Part shown: positions 1 through 5,744 of the stretch, one piece after another | Layout: every line of letters begins with the position of its first letter | How positions within the stretch are numbered: the stretch's first letter is position 1 | Notes under the pieces: model-generated | Databases searched by the model: none | What the model saw: the letters and a program-made list of their open reading frames with translations, nothing else | What the model was told of the DNA's origin: nothing | Assembly: GCA_934646175.1 (NCBI GenBank) | Contig: CAKUEI010000084.1 | Location: forward strand, 1-6,688 | Length of the DNA stretch: 6,688 bases | Reading direction: 5' to 3' | From: an uncultured Oscillospiraceae bacterium | GTDB lineage: Bacteria > Bacillota > Clostridia > Oscillospirales > Oscillospiraceae | Position numbers and translations under genes: made by a program

Positions 1-1
1 T

Positions 2-1690
2 GCCGAGGCGGCCAAGGCTGGCGGTGCGTTTCTTTCTGTGGAGCTGAACCATTCCGGCCGCGGGGCGAAAGATGCCCTCATCACCGGCGATCACGGCATG
101 GCGCCCTCCGCCATTCCCATTCCCAACGGCTGCCAGAACCTGCGCGCCATGACACGGGAGGAAATGGAGGACATCAAACGGAAGTTCGCCAAATGCGCTA
201 ACCGCGTGCAGCGGGCGGGCTTCTCCATGGTGCTGGTCCACTGCGCCCATAACAACCTGCTGGGGCAGTTCCTCTCCCCCCTCAGCAATCAGCGCACAGA
301 TGAATACGGCGGCTCGCCTGAGAACCGGATGCGCTATCCGCTGGAGGTGCTGGAAGCGGTCCGCGCGGCGGTGGGACCGAAAATGGGGATTGAGATCCGG
401 GTCTCTGCCGACGAGGAATGCGGCGAGAACTGCATCCATTTTGAAGAGTCCCTCGCTTTCATGAAAAAGGCCCAGAAGTATGTGGACCTCATCCACATCT
501 CCCGTGGCAATGTGTATGACGACGTGGGCGGTGGCTGGACCCTGCCCACCTATTTAAAGCCCCACATGTTCAACGTGGAGTACGCCGCCCGCGCCAAGGC
601 GGAGCTGGACGTGCCCGTGGCCGTGGTGGGCAATATCACCTCCCTTGCCGAGGCGGAGGAAATTATTTCCTCTGGCAAGGCGGACATCGTCTGCATGGCC
701 AGAATGCATCTGGCTGATATGGAGGCCATTCAGAAATTCACCGACGGCCGGGATGACGATGTACGTCCCTGCCTGCGCTGCCACCGGGGGTGCATCGACA
801 ATTCCGGCCGCGGTCGGGCTATCCACTGCACGGTAAATCCCGGCCTGGGCCATGAAGAGCTGGTGCGGGCCATTGGGCCTTCCACCAGCTCCAAAAAGGT
901 GCTGGTGGCCGGCGGCGGCCCCGCGGGCATGGTGGCCGCCCAGACTCTGATCCAGCGCGGCCATCAGGTCATCCTGTGCGAACGCGGGGACCGGCTGGGC
1001 GGACTGCTGATCGACGCCGCGGCCGCCCCCTTCAAGACGTACATGCAGTCCTATCTTGCATGGCTGATCCGCACCACCGAGCGCTGCGGAGCCGAGATTC
1101 GTCTGAACACCCCGGTCACCCGTGAACTGGTGGCGAAAGAGGACCCGGACGCGGTCATCGTGGCCACCGGTTCCCGGTACTTCATGCCCCCCATTCCCGG
1201 CATTGACGGGAAGAACGTCCACGCCCTTGCTCAGGTGGAGCATCATCTGGTGGAAACGGGTCGGAAAGTCGTCGTATGCGGCGGCGGCGTGGCCGGGATG
1301 GAATGTGCCCTGGGGCTTGCCATGGCCGGGAAATCGGTCACGGTGGTGGACATGATTCCCGCGAAGAAATTTGCCGGGGATATCCCCTACTTCCCCTCTC
1401 ACGATCTGGTGCGCGCCTGTGACGAGCATGGCGTTACGCGCATGGGCGGGGTGGCCATCCGTTCCTTCGGGGAGCACAGCGCAGAGCTGGAGGATCGGGA
1501 GACCGGCTCGGTCTCCACGCTGGAAGCCGACTCCTTCGTGCTGGCGTTGGGCGTTCGCCCCAATACGGAGCTTACGGAAGAGCTGCGCGCGGTCTACCCC
1601 ACCGGCGTTTACACCGTGGGTGATTGCGGCGGCGGGCACAACCTTTACGATGCAAGCCATACCGCTTATTTCACGGCGCTGTCCATCTGA
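2..1690 (+). CDS. NADH:flavin oxidoreductase, OYE/2-enoate reductase (BaiCD-like) family, 5' truncated by window edge
   Basis: The frame is open to the left edge, so the true start and roughly 80-100 N-terminal residues are missing (estimated from the usual 640-670 aa of the family); an internal GTG at 38 is not the start. The visible 562 residues show the second part of an FMN-binding TIM barrel (HSGRG near 50-64, HCAH at 239-250, then QFLSP...RTDEYGGSPENR). Next comes a four-cysteine cluster, C-x2-C-x3-C-x11-C, with codons at 770, 779, 791 and 827. This is exactly the spacing of the 4Fe-4S ligands of E. coli FadH. A C-terminal FAD/NAD(P)H module follows, with GGGPAG near 911-930, a second GGGVAG near 1280-1297 and a closing TVGD motif near 1612-1624. 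Family members pass electrons from NAD(P)H via FAD and Fe-S to FMN and reduce an activated C=C bond, in the cytoplasm. The substrate could be an enoate, dienoyl-CoA, bile acid or other enone and cannot be told from sequence. The gene ends at TGA and is followed by a hairpin terminator. Confidence 0.93.
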   Translation, partial: AEAAKAGGAFLSVELNHSGRGAKDALITGDHGMAPSAIPIPNGCQNLRAMTREEMEDIKRKFAKCANRVQRAGFSMVLVHCAHNNLLGQFLSPLSNQRTDEYGGSPENRMRYPLEVLEAVRAAVGPKMGIEIRVSADEECGENCIHFEESLAFMKKAQKYVDLIHISRGNVYDDVGGGWTLPTYLKPHMFNVEYAARAKAELDVPVAVVGNITSLAEAEEIISSGKADIVCMARMHLADMEAIQKFTDGRDDDVRPCLRCHRGCIDNSGRGRAIHCTVNPGLGHEELVRAIGPSTSSKKVLVAGGGPAGMVAAQTLIQRGHQVILCERGDRLGGLLIDAAAAPFKTYMQSYLAWLIRTTERCGAEIRLNTPVTRELVAKEDPDAVIVATGSRYFMPPIPGIDGKNVHALAQVEHHLVETGRKVVVCGGGVAGMECALGLAMAGKSVTVVDMIPAKKFAGDIPYFPSHDLVRACDEHGVTRMGGVAIRSFGEHSAELEDRETGSVSTLEADSFVLALGVRPNTELTEELRAVYPTGVYTVGDCGGGHNLYDASHTAYFTALSI

Positions 1691-1696
1691 TAAGAA

Positions 1697-1733
1697 AAAA
1701 GCGTACCGCTGCAAAATCCAGCGGTACGCTTTT
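1697..1733. terminator. Bidirectional hairpin terminator between the converging reductase and MFS genes
   Basis: A perfect 15-bp inverted repeat (1697-1711 with 1719-1733) encloses the 7-nt loop CAAAATC. The plus-strand arm ends in TTTT and the minus-strand reading ends in TTTTTT, so it can stop transcription from either side. It begins 6 bases after the reductase stop codon and is the only obvious terminator for that gene on the plus strand. Confidence 0.85.
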
Positions 1734-1742
1734 CATATGCAA

Positions 1743-1769
1743 AACGGGGCTGCCGCAGGCAGCCCCGTT
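1743..1769 (-). terminator. Second GC-rich hairpin terminator, for the MFS gene
   Basis: A perfect 12-bp stem (1743-1754 with 1758-1769, AACGGGGCTGCC and its complement) has a 3-nt GCA loop. Read on the minus strand it lies just beyond the MFS stop codon and is followed by TTTT, so it is the first terminator met by the MFS transcript, with the 1697-1733 hairpin behind it as a second stop. On the plus strand it lacks a good T-run. Confidence 0.8.
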
Positions 1770-1780
1770 CCCGTTTCTGT

Positions 1781-3010
1781 TTACTTCTTTTTTTTGCTGG
1801 AATGACGCAGGGTCTTTGCCACGCTGGCAGGCAGGAAGAAACAGAGCACCAGCAGAATGACCACGCAGACGGCAGCCATGGCAAAATAGCGATGGAAGTC
1901 GCCGCCAGCCGCCGGCGTGATGATGTAAGGCAGGACCACCACAGGCCCCAGCAGCTGCAGGGTGCTGATGACACCTCCGGCAGTCCCGGCGTACAGGGGG
2001 CCGATTTCCGGCAGCTGAAGCGGGATGGCAGTCATAACCGGGCCCATGCCGCCCATGCAGATACCGGTCACGAACATGACCGCAAACAGCGGAACACCGA
2101 TAGGCGCGCGCCAGCCAAACAGAATGCCGATGGCGAAGATGACACTGAGAGTCGCCAAAATCAGGCGGCGGCGTCCACCGAAACGGGACACCAGGCTGGG
2201 CACCAGAATGCAGCCCACCAGGCCGCCGATGGTAAAGGCGGAGGACACCACACCGGCGGTGACGGAATCCACCCCGCGGGTAGCCAGAGCAGAGGGCATC
2301 ATGGATGCAACAGCAACGCCGCCCACCGTGGTCATCATCATGCAGAGGCCGCAAATCCACATGTACCGGTTTTTCACCACCACCTTGATACACTGACCAA
2401 TGGGGGGCGCAGCTTCCTGACTTGCCGCTTCCTTAGCGGAGGGTTCCTTGTCCTTACCGAACACAAGCCACCAGCCCAGCGAGACGCAGCCCAGGGCCAC
2501 GGCGAACAGATAGGATGCGCGGGTGCTGGGGAACAGCGCACCGGTGACCAGCGCCGCGGCCTGGCCGGCGGAAGCCATGGCCAGAGCAATGCCCAGCAGA
2601 ACGCCTACCTTTTCCTTGGGGAACCACTGGGACAGGATCTTGGAGCCGTTGACATTGACCAGCATGATACCAAACCCGATGAGGAACAGGGAGAGGTACA
2701 GCATGGCGTAATTAAAGGCAAATACACGGAGGACCAGGCCGATCACCGTAACGCTCAAGGCAAGAGCGACCGGTTTTTTCACGCCCAGCTTATCCACAAC
2801 GATGCCCACGACCAGGCTGAAGAACACCGCCGGAGCCATAGGGGCGGAAAAGGCGCTTGCGTACTCGGTGGCGGTAAGGCCCAACTCTTCAATGATCCGG
2901 GCCGCAATGGGCGACATCTGATACTGGGTAAAATTTCCTACGAACTGAACGATTCCAATGGAGATCAAAATCGCCCACTTGCGCCAGGACTGCGACTCTT
3001 TCTGCTGCAT
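1781..3010 (-). CDS. Major facilitator superfamily (MFS) transporter
   Basis: This is a 409-aa integral membrane protein of normal MFS length with about 12 hydrophobic segments in two halves, separated by a charged central loop around residues 184-214. The loop between TM2 and TM3 carries a motif-A variant, G69-IVV-D73-KLG-VKK79, where D-R-x-G-R-R is usual; the matching C-half loop reads SRFGGRRR at 275-282. The stretch around 111-131 (GFGIMLVNVNG...WFP) resembles the NarK/CynX-like organic or inorganic anion carriers. The last four residues are lysines, a positive-inside tail. The ATG is set by GGAGGG on the minus strand at 3020-3025, 9 nt upstream. It converges on the flavin reductase gene, which might hint at a related substrate. 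The family assignment is secure, but I cannot name the substrate or tell import from export. Confidence 0.92.
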   Translation of the reverse strand: MQQKESQSWRKWAILISIGIVQFVGNFTQYQMSPIAARIIEELGLTATEYASAFSAPMAPAVFFSLVVGIVVDKLGVKKPVALALSVTVIGLVLRVFAFNYAMLYLSLFLIGFGIMLVNVNGSKILSQWFPKEKVGVLLGIALAMASAGQAAALVTGALFPSTRASYLFAVALGCVSLGWWLVFGKDKEPSAKEAASQEAAPPIGQCIKVVVKNRYMWICGLCMMMTTVGGVAVASMMPSALATRGVDSVTAGVVSSAFTIGGLVGCILVPSLVSRFGGRRRLILATLSVIFAIGILFGWRAPIGVPLFAVMFVTGICMGGMGPVMTAIPLQLPEIGPLYAGTAGGVISTLQLLGPVVVLPYIITPAAGGDFHRYFAMAAVCVVILLVLCFFLPASVAKTLRHSSKKKK

Positions 3011-3019
3011 GCTTCTGTT

Positions 3020-3025
3020 CCCTCC
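3020..3025 (-). promoter_or_regulatory. Ribosome binding site of the MFS gene
   Basis: The minus strand reads GGAGGG here, 9 nt before the ATG at 3010, a strong Shine-Dalgarno match that fixes the start. Confidence 0.8.
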
Positions 3026-3068
3026 GGACTGGATTTGTTACTTTTTATAGCGTTTTCCCTTTAATCAT

Positions 3069-3097
3069 ATTGTAACAAATCGAAAGGTCCGTTACAA
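3069..3097 (-). promoter_or_regulatory. Sigma-A promoter of the MFS gene
   Basis: On the minus strand, TTGTAA (3092-3097) and TACAAT (3069-3074) are separated by exactly 17 bp. The transcript would start near 3062 and carry a leader of about 50 nt. The -35 and -10 lie inside the two arms of a symmetric inverted repeat, described as its own feature. Confidence 0.72.
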
Positions 3098-3098
3098 T
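3069..3098. repeat. 8-14-8 inverted repeat embedding the MFS promoter; possible operator
   Basis: ATTGTAAC (3069-3076) and GTTACAAT (3091-3098) are perfect inverted repeats. Their centres are 22 bp apart, about two helical turns, which suits a dimeric regulator sitting on one face of the DNA. Because each arm doubles as a promoter hexamer, the plus strand also reads TTGTAA-17 bp-TACAAT. Whether the symmetry serves a repressor, a divergent promoter or neither is unknown. Confidence 0.5.
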
Positions 3099-3117
3099 GA
3101 CGGATTCCACAAATGTA

Positions 3118-3135
3118 AGCCCCTTCAGCCCCTTC
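3118..3135. repeat. Two tandem 9-bp repeats upstream of the MFS promoter
   Basis: AGCCCCTTC occurs twice back to back (3118-3126 and 3127-3135), about 20 bp upstream of the MFS -35 hexamer. It may be a regulator half-site pair or simply a small duplication. Confidence 0.4.
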
Positions 3136-3157
3136 TCCTGTGAATTATGCTGTGTTT

Positions 3158-3177
3158 TTTGTGAATTTTGACACAAA
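3158..3177. promoter_or_regulatory. CRP/FNR-like dyad between udp and the MFS gene
   Basis: TTTGTG (3158-3163) and CACAAA (3172-3177) form a 6-8-6 dyad. The core TGTGA-N6-ACACA differs by one base from the CRP-type TGTGA-N6-TCACA. It sits about 105 bp upstream of the expected MFS start, far for a direct activator. A second pairing (ATGCTG 3147-3152 with CAGCAT 3179-3184) flanks it. Assignment as a regulatory site is inference from pattern only. Confidence 0.3.
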
Positions 3178-3207
3178 GCAGCATTTTGATTCTGTAGGAA
3201 ATTCCGA

Positions 3208-3245
3208 AAATGGCCTACCTGTAAAAATTTACAGGCAGGCCATTT
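3208..3245 (-). terminator. Terminator of the uridine phosphorylase gene
   Basis: An 18-nt arm (3208-3225) pairs with 3228-3245 except at 3217/3236. The inner AAA/TTT pairs will partly open to form the loop. In minus-strand RNA the odd position is a G-U wobble, whereas in plus-strand RNA it would be an A-C mismatch, so the hairpin is best formed in the udp transcript. It begins 13 nt after the udp stop and is followed on the minus strand by TTTTC, as the outer A-run reads through. Confidence 0.78.
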
Positions 3246-3258
3246 CCCGTTTCGTCTC

Positions 3259-4026
3259 TCATTTGGCGCGATCGGCAAGGATCAGCTTTTTTAGGGCCGC
3301 CACACCCACCTCGATGGCCGCTTCCACATCGTGGGACTCTGTCTGATCGAGACCGGCGGCTTCCCGCTCCTGATTCCACACCACATGGAACACGGAGCCG
3401 CAGCGGACACCCAAAGTGGCCGCCACGGTGAAGAGGGCGGCGGACTCCATCTCGCTGGCCAGGGTGCCCAGTCGCTTCCACGCCTCCCACTTGTTCAGCA
3501 GCTCATAGGAGACCGGCATACGACCGGGGTCATGCTGGCCGTAGAAGGAGTCCTTGCATTCCACCACACCGGCGTGCCAGCGTCCGCCCCGCTCTTTTGC
3601 GGCGTCCACCAGCGCGGTCAGCACCTCATAGTTCGGCACGGCGGGGAATTCGATGGGGGCATACTCCTTGCTGGTGCCCTCCATACGGATGGCGCCGGTG
3701 GCGATGACCACATCGTCGGACTGAACGTCCAGCGCGATGCCGCCGCAGGTGCCCACGCGGACAAAGGTGTCCGCGCCGATGGCGACCAGCTCCTCCATGG
3801 CAATGGAAGCGGACGGGCCGCCCACACCGGTAGAGACCACACTGACCTTCTCCCCCAGAAGGGTGCCGGTATAGGTCACAAATTCCCGGTTCTGCTGAAT
3901 CTTTTCCGCGTTGTCAAAATGCGCCGCAATGGCCTTGCAGCGGCCGGGGTCGCCCGGCAGAATGCAGTAGCGGCCCACGTCTCCGGGCACGCAGGCAATA
4001 TGCATCTGGCGTTCTTTATGTTGCAT
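3259..4026 (-). CDS. udp: Uridine phosphorylase
   Basis: A 255-aa cytoplasmic enzyme that splits uridine with phosphate into uracil and ribose 1-phosphate in pyrimidine salvage. Family marks, numbered from ATG 4026: LPGDPGR at 23-29 and R90-V-G-T93 for phosphate, STGVGGPS at 65-72, the KDSFYGQH...GR segment at 158-169 matching the uracil-binding loop, and EMES at 192-195 for the ribose. The length matches E. coli Udp (253 aa). An in-frame GTG at 4035 would add three residues, but it overlaps the ribosome site GAGGTG (minus strand, 4033-4038), which is well placed for ATG 4026, so I chose the ATG. It is transcribed alone, divergently from the MATE gene, with its own promoter and terminator. 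A related nucleoside phosphorylase specificity cannot be wholly excluded. Confidence 0.93.
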   Translation of the reverse strand: MQHKERQMHIACVPGDVGRYCILPGDPGRCKAIAAHFDNAEKIQQNREFVTYTGTLLGEKVSVVSTGVGGPSASIAMEELVAIGADTFVRVGTCGGIALDVQSDDVVIATGAIRMEGTSKEYAPIEFPAVPNYEVLTALVDAAKERGGRWHAGVVECKDSFYGQHDPGRMPVSYELLNKWEAWKRLGTLASEMESAALFTVAATLGVRCGSVFHVVWNQEREAAGLDQTESHDVEAAIEVGVAALKKLILADRAK

Positions 4027-4032
4027 ATTTTT

Positions 4033-4038
4033 CACCTC
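4033..4038 (-). promoter_or_regulatory. Ribosome binding site deciding the udp start
   Basis: The minus strand reads GAGGTG followed by AAAAAT and ATG (4026). The competing GTG codon at 4035 lies inside this element and so cannot be served by it. Confidence 0.75.
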
Positions 4039-4047
4039 AACAATTTT

Positions 4048-4059
4048 TGCCTATAGGCA
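4048..4059. promoter_or_regulatory. 12-bp perfect palindrome in the udp leader; candidate operator
   Basis: TGCCTATAGGCA is its own reverse complement. With the -10 hexamer at 4073-4078, transcription should start near 4066, putting the palindrome at about +7 to +18, a common place for a repressor site. No regulator gene is visible nearby. Confidence 0.4.
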
Positions 4060-4072
4060 TCAGTTTCGTTAT

Positions 4073-4101
4073 ATTATAAGCGTTTTTTTGCCCGCTTTCA
4101 A
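4073..4101 (-). promoter_or_regulatory. Near-consensus sigma-A promoter of udp
   Basis: The minus strand reads TTGAAA (4096-4101), a 17-bp spacer, then a perfect TATAAT (4073-4078). The leader to the ATG at 4026 would be about 40 nt. Confidence 0.85.
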
Positions 4102-4119
4102 GATTTCTGTTGCAATCCT

Positions 4120-4146
4120 ACAAAATTCGCCGGAGATCCGTTTTGT
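4120..4146. repeat. Dyad in the udp-MATE divergent gap
   Basis: ACAAAA (4120-4125) and TTTTGT (4141-4146) are inverted around a 15-bp centre that itself holds CGGA/TCCG (4131-4140, slightly off-centre). It lies between the two divergent promoters, 13 bp upstream of the MATE -35. It could be a regulator site or chance in AT-rich DNA. Confidence 0.25.
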
Positions 4147-4159
4147 TCCCCCCGCTTTC

Positions 4160-4188
4160 TTGACGCATACCTATTAAAATGTTATATT
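4160..4188 (+). promoter_or_regulatory. Sigma-A promoter of the MATE gene
   Basis: TTGACG (4160-4165), a 17-bp spacer and TATATT (4183-4188) are followed by an expected start near 4195 and a 35-nt leader. It does not overlap the divergent udp promoter. Confidence 0.8.
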
Positions 4189-4212
4189 CATAAGGATATG
4201 TTTTTTGTCTTT

Positions 4213-4217
4213 GGAGG
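4213..4217 (+). promoter_or_regulatory. Ribosome binding site of the MATE gene
   Basis: GGAGG lies 12 nt before ATG 4230, a little farther than the usual 6-9 nt. No better in-frame start is closer to it. Confidence 0.65.
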
Positions 4218-4229
4218 TTTGATCAGAAA

Positions 4230-5627
4230 ATGGAACAAGAGAAGCAGTCGAACTATCTCGCCACATCTCCAATTCCTAAGTTGTTGGCCAAATTCGCAAT
4301 CCCCAGCGTGATCTCGCTGGTAGTCAACTCCCTGTACAACATCGTGGACCAGATCTTTATCGGCCAGGGCGTCGGTTATCTGGGCAACGCCGCCACCAGC
4401 ATCATCTTCCCCATCACCGTGATCACCATGGCCTTCGCCGTTCTGTTCGGCGATGGCACCGCCGCCTATCTCAGCCTGAAGCTGGGGGAAAAGGACGTGG
4501 AGGGCGCAAAAAAGGGTGTGGGCACCGGCCTTTCCTTCCTCATCGTAGTCTCAATCGTCTTTCTGGTCGTGGACCTTGTTTTCCTAAAGCCCCTGCTGAA
4601 TCTGTTCGGCTGCACGCCGGATGTCATGCCCTATGCCATTGAGTACGGCCGCTATATCATCATCGGCTTCCCCTTCGTGGTCATGGGCATCGGTCTAAAC
4701 GGTCTGGCCCGTGCGGACGGCAGCCCCCGCTACTCCATGATCGCCATGCTGATTGGCGCAGCGATCAACTGCGTGCTGGATCCCATCCTCATCTTCAAGT
4801 TCAACATGGGCATGACCGGTGCCGCCATCGCCACCATTGCCGGCCAAATCTTCACCTTTGTGATGATGGCCCTTTATCTCCCCCGCTTCAAGTCCTTTAA
4901 AATCGAAAAATCCATGTTCGGCCTGCGGCTGGGTCTGGGCCGCCGTCTGGCGGCGCTGGGCGTTTCCAGCTTTATCACTCAGGTGGCCAGCAGCATCATC
5001 ATCGCCGTGTCCAACAACCAGATTGTCTTTTACGGCGGCCTTTCCAAGTACGGCACCGACATCCCCCTGGCCGCCTTCGGCATCGTCATGAAGGTAAACC
5101 AGATCATCATCTCCGTTCTGGTTGGCATCGGCGTGGGTGCGCAGCCCATTCTCGGCTACAACTACGGCGCCAAGAAGTATGGCCGGGTAAAGAAGACCTA
5201 CTTCACCGCCATTACGGTGGCCATCGTCGTGGCCATCATCGGCGGCATCATCTTTCAGTTCTTCCCCCAGTTCATCATCAACATCTTCGGCAACGAGAGC
5301 GAACTCTATAACGAATTCGCCGTCAAGAGCTTCCGCATCTTCCTGATGCTGATTCCCCTGGCCGGACTGATCATCCCAACCGGCAGCTTCTTCCAGGCCA
5401 TCGGCAAGCCCACCAAGGCGGCCATCCAGTCCCTGGCCCGTCAGATCCTGTTCATGCTGCCCTGCTTCCTGTTCCTGCCCCGGGTGCTGGGACTGGACGG
5501 TGTTCTGTGGACCGGTCCCGTCTCCGATGTGCTTGGCTTCACCCTCTCCCTCATTCTGATCACCACGGAAATGCACGGGATCAACAAAATGATCCGTGAA
5601 CAGAAGGAATCCCCCCTCGTACCGTAA
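4230..5627 (+). CDS. MATE family (MepA-like) multidrug/cation efflux transporter
   Basis: A 465-aa inner-membrane protein, the usual MATE length, with about 12 hydrophobic helices in two homologous halves. Recognisable MATE/MepA features are NIVDQIFIGQGVG at 37-49 (TM1), GLARADGSPR at 158-167, the NCVLDPILIF...GMTGAAIAT segment at 180-202 (TM5-6), GAQPILGYNYGAKK at 303-316 and PTGSFFQAIGK at 383-393. D40 and D184 are acidic residues within membrane segments. The family expels cationic drugs or metabolites in exchange for Na+ or H+; the substrate is not readable here. The start ATG has GGAGG at 4213-4217, a 12-nt gap that is slightly long. The gene is monocistronic, bounded by a promoter at 4160-4188 and a strong terminator after the stop. 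No frameshift is seen. Confidence 0.93.
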   Translation: MEQEKQSNYLATSPIPKLLAKFAIPSVISLVVNSLYNIVDQIFIGQGVGYLGNAATSIIFPITVITMAFAVLFGDGTAAYLSLKLGEKDVEGAKKGVGTGLSFLIVVSIVFLVVDLVFLKPLLNLFGCTPDVMPYAIEYGRYIIIGFPFVVMGIGLNGLARADGSPRYSMIAMLIGAAINCVLDPILIFKFNMGMTGAAIATIAGQIFTFVMMALYLPRFKSFKIEKSMFGLRLGLGRRLAALGVSSFITQVASSIIIAVSNNQIVFYGGLSKYGTDIPLAAFGIVMKVNQIIISVLVGIGVGAQPILGYNYGAKKYGRVKKTYFTAITVAIVVAIIGGIIFQFFPQFIINIFGNESELYNEFAVKSFRIFLMLIPLAGLIIPTGSFFQAIGKPTKAAIQSLARQILFMLPCFLFLPRVLGLDGVLWTGPVSDVLGFTLSLILITTEMHGINKMIREQKESPLVP

Positions 5628-5647
5628 GGAAAGGGAATCTACCTTTC

Positions 5648-5681
5648 ACAGCAGCAGGCTGACCGCCTGCTGCTGTTTTTT
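5648..5681 (+). terminator. Rho-independent terminator of the MATE gene
   Basis: A perfect 12-bp stem, ACAGCAGCAGGC (5648-5659) with its complement at 5665-5676, has a TGACC loop and a run of six T (5676-5681). It lies 20 bases after the stop codon and isolates the MATE gene from the downstream pyrophosphatase. Confidence 0.92.
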
Positions 5682-5726
5682 CTTCCCAATTCCGCCCTCG
5701 CGGCTGCCCCCCCTGCGTCCCCCTTC

Positions 5727-5744
5727 AAAAAGCAATTGCTTTTT
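5727..5744. repeat. 18-bp perfect palindrome in the MATE-hppA gap
   Basis: AAAAAGCAATTGCTTTTT is fully self-complementary and is followed by two more T. It could act as a weak backup terminator or a protein site; as an RNA hairpin the stem is AT-rich and has no natural loop. The rest of the gap between 5682 and 5809 shows only C-rich then T-rich sequence, with nothing I can name. Confidence 0.35.

Noticed and set aside
554..1714. A 386-codon open frame on the minus strand opposite the flavin reductase
   Set aside because: It mirrors a well supported gene with strong family motifs. Its product is rich in His, Gly and Asp with no recognisable fold, and it runs through the terminator hairpin. 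This is the usual shadow of GC-rich coding DNA.
1802..3064. A 420-codon open frame on the plus strand, longer than the MFS gene it opposes
   Set aside because: The product is a low-quality His/Gly/Gln/Asp-rich string with no ribosome site, while the minus-strand frame has 12 hydrophobic helices, a promoter, a ribosome site and terminators.
3168..3196. A perfect TTGACA on the plus strand
   Set aside because: No acceptable -10 hexamer lies 16-18 bp downstream (TCTGTA at 17 bp), so it is not called as a promoter.
3045..3278. A 77-codon minus-strand frame across the udp terminator and the MFS promoter, whose end looks slightly protein-like (GLTFVESVIVTDLS)
   Set aside because: It runs through a terminator hairpin and a promoter, has no ribosome site at its first Met and matches no family I know. 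A remnant of an older gene cannot be excluded but is not supported.
4033..4035. GTG start for uridine phosphorylase, three codons before the ATG
   Set aside because: The GTG is inside the Shine-Dalgarno sequence that correctly positions the ATG at 4026.
4695..5576. A 293-codon minus-strand frame opposite the MATE gene
   Set aside because: Its composition (Asp, Gly, His, Glu repeats) is the complement of hydrophobic MATE codons. No start context or motif supports it.
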